Shown one piece after another: positions 33,571 to 44,600 of a stretch of DNA of 64,000 nucleotides. The translations under genes and the position numbers were made by a program. The notes beneath the pieces are model-generated. The model was not told the origin of the DNA. It worked only from the letters and a program-made list of their open reading frames with translations, and did not search any database. Source of the DNA: Symsagittifera roscoffensis (Eukaryota > Xenacoelomorpha > Acoela > Convolutidae); NCBI RefSeq assembly GCF_963678635.1, contig NC_087066.1:35157152-35221151 (forward strand). Reading direction: 5' to 3'. How positions within the stretch are numbered: the first letter of the stretch is position 1; every line of letters begins with the position of its first letter.

Positions 33571-35096
33571 ATTTAGTATATACTGTAGTACCTAGCGCAT
33601 TTAATGTAAGTTTAGAGTTTCCAAAAAGGCAACAAAATTGATGCCTTTAACTAGCACGAAAGCGGATCTTTTAGGAGAAAGTGCCAACTAGAATTGAAGC
33701 GGCGCCTAGAATTGAGGCGGCGCTCTAAACCCCCAGAAGTTACTTATTCAAATCTTAACTTAACATTCGGAAATATTTTAGTTGGATTTTTAGACTTCAA
33801 TTGCGACCAAAATGGATGCTGTAAAATGGGGGTCAAGGATGGACAGTCAGTCAAATCCCTGGTACTTAAAAATGATCACAAAGTTTGACAAACCTGATTC
33901 TGCGGATATGAAGTGGACTATATTTTGAGATAAATTCTAGGAAAGCAGAAATTGAATGCCTGAGCTCGAAAGTTGCCAAGCCCCTATCTTTTGTCTCTTG
34001 ATTGATAGGTTTTGAATATTTGGCTTCTGAGATAAAAAAAAGTTTGTGCTGTCCTCTGAAAATGAAAAAATATATCTAATAGGCAAGGGAAGCTCCAAAA
34101 TTTGACCGAGATTTTAAAGATGATTTTTTTGACTTACTATGTAACTTTTTTTGGAAATCGAATTGGAAAGTGAATTAGTGTTTTATTTCCATCGAGTGTC
34201 GGTAGATTTTTTATTCCGAAACAGAAATTGAACACGGATATCTTACAGAAATCAGCGAACTTAAATAGAACTAAGAGCTGAAGATCAATTTAGCAACGTG
34301 ACCTTTTGTTTGAGATAAATCAATTACTGGGATACAAAATAGAGTTTCCACAAAATTTGGAAGAGCAGCTAGGGAGATCAAATATTGAGAAAAAATTCCG
34401 AAATTCAAATAGAGTTTAACCAAGTGCTTGCTTAATCCTTGGGTTTTGAAATAAGTCATATGACTTCTAAAGAAGATTTCAAAACAATGACAGACATTTC
34501 TGCTTATGCTTTTATACAAAAGGTCTTTTTTGGAAATTGATTAGGTAATCCTCGCGCGGAATCAACGCATGCAGTCTGGGAATAAACTTGACTTAATCTT
34601 CCCAAACAGAGATGTTTTTCGATTGAACAAGTCAAAATACATCATTTCTGACACTTTCATTGGGTTTTAAATATTAAAAGTCTGAAATAATTTGACCCAA
34701 ATTAGAATAACAATCAAAATAGGTTTGCGCTCGCGGGACAAAGAACAATGTGAAAAAACAAAGGCTAAATTGCTTGATTAAATGGACTGTAAAGTACTTT
34801 CTGTTTTGTTCTGCGGTGGTCATTTGACAAAGTGGTACTCTAAATGGCACCGTCAATTCATCTTAATGAAGAAAAACATATTTTAATTAATTTAAAAACT
34901 TCAGCTGAAGAACATAATGGAAGCAAACGATGCACTCCCGTGAAATCCCACTTACAATTTTTTTCGCAGTTCAGGAGAAAATTAAAAACATTAACACTGA
35001 GACATAGTTACTTCTGGGGCGACTTAGGGGGAGAGGTTCGGCCACGCTACTTTGCATCATTGTTCATAAATGGCCAGCCAATTAAAGTCATTGGAG
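33571..35096. other. non-coding tract
   Basis: Nothing recognisable. A plus-strand frame starting at ATG 34,844 (91 codons with stop) has a fairly normal amino-acid mix, but its last codons lie in an R1 fragment, so it is unlikely to be a gene. Confidence 0.4.
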
Positions 35097-35230
35097 ACAG
35101 CAAGGTGAAGCCCTGAATATTCCGATTGCCTTTAAAAGTTGATTTGCTCAAAAATCAAAAAAATAATAACAAAAAAAACGGAAACTTCATACTCTTTTTC
35201 ATGATTCTAATTTTTTTGTGCAAAATGATA
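35097..35230 (+). repeat. R1 dispersed repeat, 5' fragment
   Basis: GACAGCAAGGTGAAGCCCTG followed by AATATTCCGATTGCCTTTAA is the start block of R1. The similarity fades after about 100 bases. Confidence 0.5.
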
Positions 35231-35429
35231 TATTTTGACTCTGTTCACCTTAATAAGACTTCTGGTTTATCGGGGCTAAAAAAGTTAAGTGAAACCAAAC
35301 GCTAAGGAAAGCACACAAGGATGTATTTAGAATCTCGTATGTTAATAACAAGTCCAAAAACTTGCCTCAAATTAACTTAAAATGAAATAGTTCGCGGTTT
35401 ACCAGTGTTATAAGACACGAGTCGGGATT

Positions 35430-35925
35430 TTTCACCGAATTTGAAGCAAGATTTGAGCGCTTCGAGCGATTTTTTCAAACGACTGCGCTCAAAATCTTGC
35501 TTCAAAATGAGCGGTTTGAGCAGTTTTTGAACGGTTTATCTAAAAAAACCGCGCAAAATTTGAGCGGTTTTTCAGCGGTTTATCTAGAAAAACGCTCAAA
35601 AACCGCTCAATTCTTGCGCGGTTTTTGAACGTTATTTTTTTAGATAAACCGCTCAAAACTGTTCAAATCTTGCGAGGTTTTTGAGCGTTTTGTTTTTAGA
35701 TAAACCGTTCAAAAACCACTCAAACCGCTCATTTTGAAGCAAGATTTTGAGCGCAATTGTCTAAAAAAACGCTCAAACCGCTCAAATCTTGAGCGGTTTT
35801 TGAGCAGTTTTTTATAAATCACTCAAAACCCGCTCAAACCGCTCATTTTGAAGCAAGATTTTGAGCGCAATTGTCTGAAAAAACCGCTCAAACCGCTCAA
35901 ATCTTGCTTCAAAAAAGGCGATCAA
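35430..35925. repeat. dense cluster of GAGCGGTTT / AAACCGCTC motifs
   Basis: Within about 500 bases, GAGCGG or its complement CCGCTC, often as TTTGAGCGGTTT or AAAACCGCTCAAA, recurs roughly twenty times in both orientations. Longer phrases such as TTGAAGCAAGATTTTGAGCG repeat two or three times. The arms can pair in many ways. Related single phrases occur at the start of both duplicated units at 24.2 and 25.4 kb. Confidence 0.85.
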
Positions 35926-36029
35926 CCTCAAATTTGGATCCCTTCTCGAGAAGACAGCGGGCATGGAAGATTCTCTTACAAAACTGTCTAGCAATTTTTT
36001 AACGTTCCAAATTCTTTTTAAAAATATAC

Positions 36030-36945
36030 AGCGGATTGAAACAAAGAAAAAACTTGATAGATGAGAAATCGCATGCAAAATATCCTGCGTCAATTGTCCC
36101 AAATTAGCCAAATTAGCAATTTTGAATTATCATTACTCAGGAAATGAATATGTTTCAGATAAAACAAAAAGTTTTTGTCAAAAGCGCTTTTTTAAAAACT
36201 GGAAGTTCCAGTGATCAAAAAACAAGGTTATTTGTTTATCGGGGCTCGAGGCAAAACCCCAAATGTTGCGACTGCCACTTCATTCGGACCGAATTATTTT
36301 TGGTAATCAAAACATTGAAAATCATAACATATGGACTATATCAAACTAAATTTAAGTCAAATGATTTGAGTTACCCCACTCATTTTATAACCATAACATT
36401 GCAGGATAAATGGCTACGCATAAAAGACTCACGGTAAAATTTCAGCATCATAGAAAATTTGTTCAATGAATGCAAAAACTAGACCGGAGCAAGCCCAAAC
36501 TTTTTTCATATCCTCAGATTTGAACAAAAAATAATCGCAGGTAAAATATCTTTTCAAATTTGAATACGGGGAAACAATGATTTAAGTGGGTTTTAATTTT
36601 TTTGTTAAAACAAATTATTTCGTTTGCCAACTTTTGACTGACTAAACCTCCACCCCAGCATAAATTTTTCGAAAATCAAGCTGATAAGAACAAATTGCTT
36701 GCATCATTTCAAATTAAAACAGTTAAATTTGCCACAAGCGTTTGAATTGCACAAAGTTGGCAATTTTTAAAATACCATAACAATACAAAAAATAGTCGCA
36801 GGTTAATTATCTTTGTACGTTTGATCCAAAACTTTGAGATAATTTGATAAATTTGAAGCCAAAGAGCCGAAATTTGTCTTGATAATCCAAAACAGCACGA
36901 TCCGAAATATTTTATCATTCTCATTGAAAGTCGGGACAATAAAAC
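36030..36945 (+). repeat. R1 dispersed repeat, two or three eroded tandem copies
   Basis: A 3' piece (TGCGTCAATTGTCCCAAATT near 36,090) is followed by a unit starting at 36,225 (TTTATCGGGGCTCGAGGC) and another starting near 36,688 (CAAATTGCTTGCATC). The last ends with AAATTTGTCTTGATAATCC and GAAAGTCGGGACAATAA near 36,940. A 120-codon minus-strand frame at 36,709-37,071 is accidental. Confidence 0.5.
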
Positions 36946-38734
36946 TTTGCAGAAGAACAGAAAATTTTGGCAAACTAGGCAAGAGAGAACGTTCGGAACC
37001 ATTTTCAGGAAAAAATTTTTAAAAAAACGCAAAAAGAAAAAAACGTGATAAGAAAAAAGAAAAAAACGCAAAAAAAATTGAACAAACGGCTACAAAGAAA
37101 CGTAAACTTCTTTTACAATTGCGTTTATTTAATGAAAAACCACTAATGAGCACTGGAGCAATAAGTTTGACGAGAAAGATAGTTCATAAAATTCAAATAA
37201 GAAAACTGAAACTTAATTATCCTGCAGCTTTTATTATTAAAAATTAATCGATAATTTTTGTTAAATTTTTCAAACGTTCCGTAAGACTTTTTTTCACCCG
37301 ACAAGCTAATATTTTATAGAAAAAACATCATAAAAATTAAAAACATGCTGTTATTTTAAAATCTGACAACAAAAACTATAACGGATAGTCAGTTGCTGTG
37401 CAAGAAGCTCAGAATATCCAATCACGCATGTTTTTATAATAAAATTCAAAGCATGAACAAATTTGAAAGAAAAAATGAATAAATGTTTTTTTTTAACTTT
37501 TCATAAAGTTTTGTGTTGCTTTTTTAGCTAGTGGAGGAAACTGAGTTGCTTAGGGGGGGGGGGGCATAAAAACAAATTAATTTTAAAAATATAGAAAAAC
37601 TTCTGACAATTAAGACTAAAAGATAGTCTGAAAATTCATCAGTCCAAAAAACGAAAATATTCAGAAATTTAACACTTCAATATTGTATACAAGTTGACTC
37701 CCCCTCCCCCAACTGGCCGGAAAAAAAATAATCCTCAGCCATAGTTCCTCGCCTCTTCGTGAAGCGATCGAACAACGTTGTGTGAAATCAGCAAATACCT
37801 AACTTAAAAATTTTAAATTACAATATCTAAAATACGATGCAGGCCATGAAATGCATCCTTGCACATTCGAAACTTTCAATTTTTTTTAGTTTTAAGCAGT
37901 TGTAATTTTGAAATTTCGTTAGAAAAACTAGAGGATTCCTGACTTAAATAAATCATTAGTTGCAGCAGAAGTATTTTCACTAGTCTTAATAACTACATGA
38001 AAGAAAATTCATTTGCCTCACAAAAATTTTGATAAATCTTTTTATGCCGTGATTTAGTCTTTTCAGTGTATATTTTAGAGGTGATTTCAATTAGTTTAAA
38101 ATTCAATTCCTGCTAAATTTTCAATTCTTGTGTTTTCCAAAAAAAAGTGCCTTCCTCATTTGCTCATTCACAGTGACTGTTAAATAAAAGCATAAAATTG
38201 TGCTGAAATGTTCTGTATTAGTTAGACAAAATTTTTAAAATCGATTAATTACAAAAAAATATATACAATGGGAGTCAAAATGAAAGTTATGAGAACTTTA
38301 CAAAACTATGATTTTCTATTCCAATGTTGGCTGCAGCGTAAGGAAAAGGGATAATAAATTTCTTTTGGAGCTAGAGGTTTTTAGCGTTACCCATTTTTGG
38401 GAGGAAATAAAAAAAATTAAAAAAGAAGTAACTGCAAGAAGGATGCAGTTTTTTTATTAATAAAATTAGGATTCTTTTTCAACCAAACCCCCTGCTAATT
38501 TCATAAGTGTGCTTAAGATACATTATTTATTGACATTTTTTGTGCAAAAACAAAAGATTTTGACTTACGCTTTAGAATTGCTAAAAGCAAAAACAATCCA
38601 ATCGGACGAAGGCATTGAACAAAATTACCATTAAACCAAGTTAATTCCCGGTGGATTTACCGTTAGAAACATTCGATATTGAGTTCTGTCTCATACTTTT
38701 TCAGGGGCAAGGCGACTAATGGACTGCTTATACG
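36946..38734. other. non-coding AT-rich tract
   Basis: No gene is supported. A run of 12 G at 37,553-37,564 and a C-rich stretch near 37,693 may be the ends of an eroded hAT-like element, but no pair of terminal repeats can be drawn. Confidence 0.35.
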
Positions 38735-40110
38735 AGGACAAAACCCTGCATATTCCGACTTCCCATTAATTGGTCTCGAATACTTTTTAATCGAAGAATT
38801 ATTGACAAACTATGAGTTAATAGTCTGATAACATTGTTTATAGAATTAATAAACCAATAAATTTGTCTCAATTTAATTGAGAATAATTTTATTTAGTAAT
38901 ACAGGATACTTGGTCACGCGTAAAAAATGCGCGTTACACTTTCAGCATCGAAGTAGAAAAACGAGCAGTTAGAGTCCTTCTACACTGACCCTTATGTCAG
39001 GCTAGTTAAGTAGTTGGCTCGAACTTTCTGTGAACACACAGATCAAGGTATCGCCCCCCGAGAGAAAAATTCTTTTGACAATTAGCCTGAACCAAAAAAA
39101 AACGCCTCGAGCATATATACTCCTTTCTTTTTTGGAAAATTGGCACAACAAGACTGCTCGTATCGTATCAAGGCGAAGCTCTGAAAGTTCTGATTCCCTT
39201 TTCAGGCCTATAGAGCGCGTGTTCACATTGATAGTTTTGATGGAAAAAAAAACTGAAAACCATCATCAGACTTGCTATGTAACCTACAAAGTGATATAAT
39301 TTGCATATAGCAAACCAATAACTAAACTAAAATGCATAACTTAATTTAATTTTAATGAATTGAAAGACGGATTAAATATCAGCTTACGCGTCGTAATAAC
39401 GCGAAATAAATCGCGTCTTACTTGTCGCGAATTTGCCAATTTGACAGTCTTTTCTTTAAAACCCCATAATTCTACAAAAAAGATCATAGATGAATAAAAA
39501 TTTTTAATTAGAGATCGTTAACATTTTTCGCATAAAAGAAATTCCTATTAAAAAAAATCAAAAATTTGTTCGGAGAAAGCTCAACAACACCCACCACAAA
39601 TACTCCGTCACTTTCTTCGAAATTCGGAACAACAAGGATGCCTGTTCAAAAACGAAACGTGAGTTTTCCAACTGTCTTTTAATCTCTGCAAAATAGATGA
39701 AATTTAAAGATAAATTTAGAAAAAAACTTCAGAGCAACGTCTTAAGAGTCTGTTAACGTAAAAAAGAAATCAATTAATTTGACTGGCATGAATTTGAGCA
39801 GGATTAGATTGCCGCTTATGCGCAAATTTTCTGAAACAAACACAGCGCGTAATTGTGCCAAATGGGCAATCAAAAAATGACCCAGATCGGCAAAAAAATT
39901 TATTTAGTCCCAAATGGGCAAAAAGTTTCAAGTGAAACATCATTTTAAACTTGATCGCAAGGCAACAAGATTTCGCGGGTGGTATAGAACTTTTTCTTCA
40001 AGATTGGCTACAAAATGGCTGAAAATTCAAAATGTACCCTAAGAATGAAAATTAAACCAAGCACAACTGCTCAGTCTTTCTCTCCGAAGCTCGCAACATA
40101 AAAATTGTAT
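38735..40110 (+). repeat. R1 dispersed repeat, three tandem copies
   Basis: Units start at about 38,735 (ATACGAGGACAAAACCCTGC), 39,149 (AAGACTGCTCGTATCG) and 39,636 (ACAAGGATGCCTGTTC). Each ends at an AAA-TTCGGAACAACAAG-like junction. The middle copy keeps the core CAGCTTACGCGTCGTAATAA and GCGCGAAATAAATCGCG. The outer copies have lost much of it. Frames of 74-89 codons here do not recur in other copies. Confidence 0.65.
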
Positions 40111-40312
40111 TCTAGGAAAGGACAAAAACACATAAAGAAATCTCATAACACGTTGAATTTTTCTGCCATAATTCACTGAATTCTTACGCGTCCAAACCAA
40201 TGAAAAACAGAACATCATTCTAATTGGAATTAGTCTCTTCTAATCGATTGCCTCCTTTCGCTAGTCTTTCTCAGAATGACAAGTACATGCTTTGTCCAAA
40301 TAAGTTTCGAAG

Positions 40313-40613
40313 TGTGCACGCCTTTAGCGCACGAACTGAAAACTTAACAAAGTCACAACAATAGGTCAACTTCTAACTTTAGAAAAAAACTGAAAACGCA
40401 AGGCAACTAACTTGGTTAAATTCAACTATCAAAATGTCTGCAAATTAAAAGCTAAGTATTTCAAATGTCACCTTTTTCCTAAACGTTCTTATTTCTTGTT
40501 TCTTCTGTTTCTCTAATTAATTCATAATTGCCCCTGCTAGATATCTTAACTTTTTTACGTTCCCCTACTAATCTTAGTGTTGTTGCCAGGTAGGTGCATA
40601 AAGACGGGGACAT
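40313..40613 (+). repeat. 5' LTR of the BEL/Pao element
   Basis: This 301 bp repeat matches the 3' LTR at 46,739 from TGTGCACGCC through GCGCACGAAC, AAGGCAACTAACTTGG, TTGTTGCCAGGTA and GTGCATAAAGACGGGGACA. Substitutions and small indels amount to roughly 10 percent by eye, which implies an old insertion. The sequence after it, TTGACGCCCAACTACG, would be the primer-binding region, but I cannot match it to a tRNA. Confidence 0.9.
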
Positions 40614-40816
40614 TGACGCCCAACTACGAAAACGAATCTACGACATTTTTGGATTTTGACTGTTATTTGGTTTGTTTGTTAAATTTGTTTTTTCTTTGAA
40701 TTGGTTTGTCTGTTGCTGGAACCCGACTGGATTGTTTTTGACCTCCTCTTCAAAATGTTAGTTAGAATTACGTTATTGTTTTGTTTTGTTAAAGTTAATG
40801 CCTGTTACGAGATCAC

Positions 40817-42585
40817 ATTTTGAAACCGCAGTGCTAGATGATAATCATTTGAAAGTGATTGAAAGTGATTCAGACACGTTATTTAATACAATCAAAGATT
40901 TGATTACAAATAATGACGAGCTTGAAGTAATTGAAAGTCTGATGACGGATTTACAAACTATCATTAAGCCCCTGAACGATATTGTTATTCATTTAATGAG
41001 CGGACGTAATGAACAAATGTAACAACAGTTACTCACCCGGTTAAAAATAGTTAAACTGGGCTATAGAAAGACCCAGATTGAGTATAAACGCTATGAAATT
41101 AGGCAACGCTCAGCTTGCAATGTTTCAATTACATCATCGCGAGTTCAAAGTAATGTTTCTGCTCCGTCGCTCGTTCGATCTGCCCTTGCCGCCAAACAGC
41201 ACGCAAAATCACAGACACACAGCACCAAAAACATCATCAACAACGACATAGAACACCAGATTACTCAGTCAGACCAAAAGATAGCCACTACAAGCCTTCC
41301 TTACCTCAACATCATTTGCCTGATACAAGTGAATCCCCGTCTCCGCCGCCGTTTCGACAGACATTGTCAAAAACTAGCAACTAACAGCCGCAATTTTTTG
41401 CCAACTCCCAATCTCCAGCCGTCTTCACAACGACCACTTTCAGTGGAAACATTTTCATATCAGTCGAAAACCAAGCTACGCACGGAATGATAGCACCTCA
41501 ATATTTAATTGGAACGCAGCAGTACCCGCATAATCACAGGACTCGACAGCCATTGACATTTCAGCCACAGTACGACATCCCGCCAGCACAACCTACAGGA
41601 ATGCTTGCAACTACCCGACAGCCCGACCACTACTACCAACCTAAAATTTCGAAACTTTTTGAAAGTCTGTACCAAACGCCAAACTCTTCAACTTTGACGG
41701 AGACCCCGAACAATTGTTGGATTGGATTGGAATCTACAACGCCACAATAAACAACACCGATATGTCAGATTCCAAAAAATTAACCCACCTTCAAAGACTT
41801 GTTTCCGGAGACGCTAAACCCCTAATCCGTGGATACGGATGCAACGGATCAATGTACGACTCGGCCCTCCAACGACTGCATTCAAAATTTGAAACCGCAG
41901 TGCTAGATGATAATCATTTGAAAGTGATTGAAAGTGATTCAGACACGTTATTTAATACAATCAAAGATTTGATTACAAATAATGACGAGCTTGAAGTAAT
42001 TGAAAGTCTGATGACGGATTTACAAACTATCATTAAGCCCCTGAACGATATTGTTATTCATTTAATGAGCGGACGTAATGAACAAATGTAACAACAGTTA
42101 CTCACCCGGTTAAAAATAGTTAAACTGGGCTATAGAAAGACCCAGATTGAGTATAAACGCTATGAAATTAGGCAACGCTCAGCTTGCAATGTTTCAATTA
42201 CATCATCGCGAGTTCAAAGTAATGTTTCTGCTCCGTCGCTCGTTCGATCTGCCCTTGCCGCCAAACAGCACGCAAAATCACAGACACACAGCACCAAAAA
42301 CATCATCAACAACGACATAGAACACCAGATTACTCAGTCAGACCAAAAGATAGCCACTACAAGCCTTCCTTACCTCAACATCATTTGCCTGATACAAGTG
42401 AATCCCCGTCTCCGCCGCCGTTTCGACAGACATTGTCAAAAACTAGCAACTAACAGCCGCAATTTTTTGCCAACTCCCAATCTCCAGCCGTCTTCACAAC
42501 GACCACTTTCAGTGGAAACATTTTCATATCAGTCGAAAACCAAGCTACGCACGGAATGATAGCACCTCAATATTTAATTGGAACT
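40817..42585 (+). repeat. direct duplication of about 699 bp in the gag region (segment A)
   Basis: Bases 40,817-41,515 reappear at 41,887-42,585 with no difference that I can see over the stretches compared, from TTTGAAACCGCAGTGCTAGA to CCTCAATATTTAATTGGAAC. Between the copies is segment B (41,516-41,890), and after copy two comes sequence not present between copy one and B. Confidence 0.9.
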
Positions 42586-43886
42586 CAACTCCAGCATAGG
42601 TTTTAACAGCCAACTGTCACGATGTCGCCTCCATGCCTGAACTTTGCAAATACTTCAACCGTTTACCCGGAAGCTCAAGAGTTTCAACCTCTTCTACTAC
42701 CGCACCTACAGCCGAATCCTGGAACTCACTTCCAATGTTACGCTCAGCAACTTGTAACTTCATCAACGACAGCCCAACCGCTAACTAACAATGCAAATGC
42801 CTTCATGCAAACCGGATCTCTTAGTCGTTTCGGAAATCAACTCGGAGATCCAGAACTAATTTATCCAACCATGAGGACTGTTCGTTTGCCGACAACTTTT
42901 TGAATGCAACGAGGTTACGGAACTCAACTCCACGTGATCCCTCTGCAACCCAACGCTTCGACAACAGAACAGCAATTCAGCCAACCAACGACCAACTTTC
43001 AGCCGCATTCGATCAATAACTTGCCACAATGCCACTCATCTGGATTTGTTTGTCCAGTAAATGGAAACTCAACTCCATCAGCAAATTCTGAACCGCTCTT
43101 TTTGAACAGGACAGCAGCCAACAGCTACCCTGCTAACCAGCCAATCCGCTTTGTTAAATCACCATCAGTTTTCATCAGTGACCTTCTCATCCCACTAACC
43201 ATTTGCCACTTGCAGCTACGCCGACGCATGGAATTTTCAAGGAAACATTAACCAGACTAGGATCCAGCCCATATCTTTTCATCAGCCAGACGCCTCAGCC
43301 TCGATCAATCAGCAACAAATGTTGCAATCATTTATCACACAGCAGCCCCCTCTCGCAACACACCAGCAGCTCCTCGGCTAGAATCATCAGCCAGCAATTG
43401 GAATCCCTCCAACTAATCAGTTCTTGCCTCAGGCCATGAACACATTTGGATGTCAACCTCAATCATTGCAACCACCAATCACACAGCAGTCTACATCTTA
43501 TCAGCCAACGCAGCAGTACCCGCATAATCACAGGACTCGACAGCCATTGACATTTCAGCCACAGTACGACATCCCGCCAGCACAACCTACAGGAATGCTT
43601 GCAACTACCCGACAGCCCGACCACTACTACCAACCTAAAATTTCGAAACTTTTTGAAAGTCTGTACCAAACGCCAAACTCTTCAACTTTGACGGAGACCC
43701 CGAACAATTGTTGGATTGGATTGGAATCTACAACGCCACAATAAACAACACCGATATGTCAGATTCCAAAAAATTAACCCACCTTCAAAGACTTGTTTCC
43801 GGAGACGCTCAACCCCTAATCCGTGGATACGGATGCAACGGATCAATGTACGACTCGGCCCTCCAACGACTGCATTCAAAATTTGG
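41513..43886 (+). repeat. direct duplication of about 375 bp in the gag region (segment B)
   Basis: Bases 41,513-41,892 recur at 43,508-43,886, from AACGCAGCAGTACCCGCATA to TGCATTCAAAATTTG. One coding difference is visible: GCTAAACCC versus GCTCAACCC, that is Lys versus Gln. Segment B thus occurs once directly after the first A and once after the unique stretch that follows the second A. Confidence 0.9.
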
Positions 43887-44600
43887 AAACTCAACGAAAA
43901 TAATGACTTCGTTTTTAAAGCGATTCGAAAATTTCAACAGTCGGTCACTCAGACATCGAAGAAGCTACAAAGACCTGGCCAACTTGGTGGACAATGGTGG
44001 ATACTTTCACCAGTATGGATTTCCAGCACGACCTGCACTCGACTACCAATTTTCATACAAATTTGGGTAAGCTACCTACTCCCTGCCGACTTGAATGAAA
44101 CCGCTTCACCCTGCAACATCACATTCGACAGCCTTCACTATTGGATCTCAGCGAATGGTTCATTGACGACGCTGAAGCTTGCAAGGATCTGCCAACAATT
44201 TAGTCAGCTCACACCGATGACAGAAAATCAGCCAGCCGACCGAACTTCAACCCTCCTCGACGGTCATCCGAAAATCAAGATCAGAAACGCAGATAGATGT
44301 TTGCCCTGATCGACAAAAATGTCAATACCTTGGAAAAGACAGCGTTTTCTGGCTTTGACTGTAGACCAGCGACTCCAACACGCAAGGAACCTTCATCTTT
44401 GCTTCAACTGCCTCAGCGCTCACCAGTTTGCCGACTGTCGATCTACTCAAACTTGCCGATCAGAAAGATGCAACAAGAAGCACCACACTTTATTGCACAA
44501 GGACTACAACTCATTCAGTTCAAAAAGCGCCCTCGACAGCCTACAGGAAGAAGAACGACGACTCGACAAACTGCAATTTCAGCACCCGGAAATTGAAATC

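Larger units (their letters stand above)
40799..44600 (+). pseudogene. BEL/Pao gag with duplicated N-terminal region, broken
   Basis: The ATG at 40,799 (MPVTRSHFETAVLDDNHLKV) opens a Gag N-terminal helical region rich in Asp, Glu, Ile and Leu, which stops at 41,020. The same block recurs at 41,887. The capsid-like start FNFDGDPEQLLDWIGIYN occurs at about 41,690 and 43,685 and is followed by DMSDSKKLTHLQRLVSGDA. The zinc knuckle region is at about 44,395-44,500 (LCFNCL...CRSERCNKKHHTLLH). Between these are Gln/Pro/Thr-rich linkers. Stops and frameshifts interrupt the frame. Gag normally assembles the element's virus-like particle. Confidence 0.75.

Noticed and set aside
34844-35116. Plus-strand frame with ATG and fairly normal amino-acid mix
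   Set aside because: Its last codons lie in an R1 repeat fragment, and no splice sites or motif support it.
39002-39299. Overlapping frames on both strands over 74-89 codons
   Set aside because: They lie across an R1-R1 junction and are not preserved in any other R1 copy.
40614-40640. Candidate tRNA primer-binding site after the 5' LTR
   Set aside because: TTGACGCCCAACTACG does not begin with TGG, and I cannot match it to a tRNA 3' end without a search.
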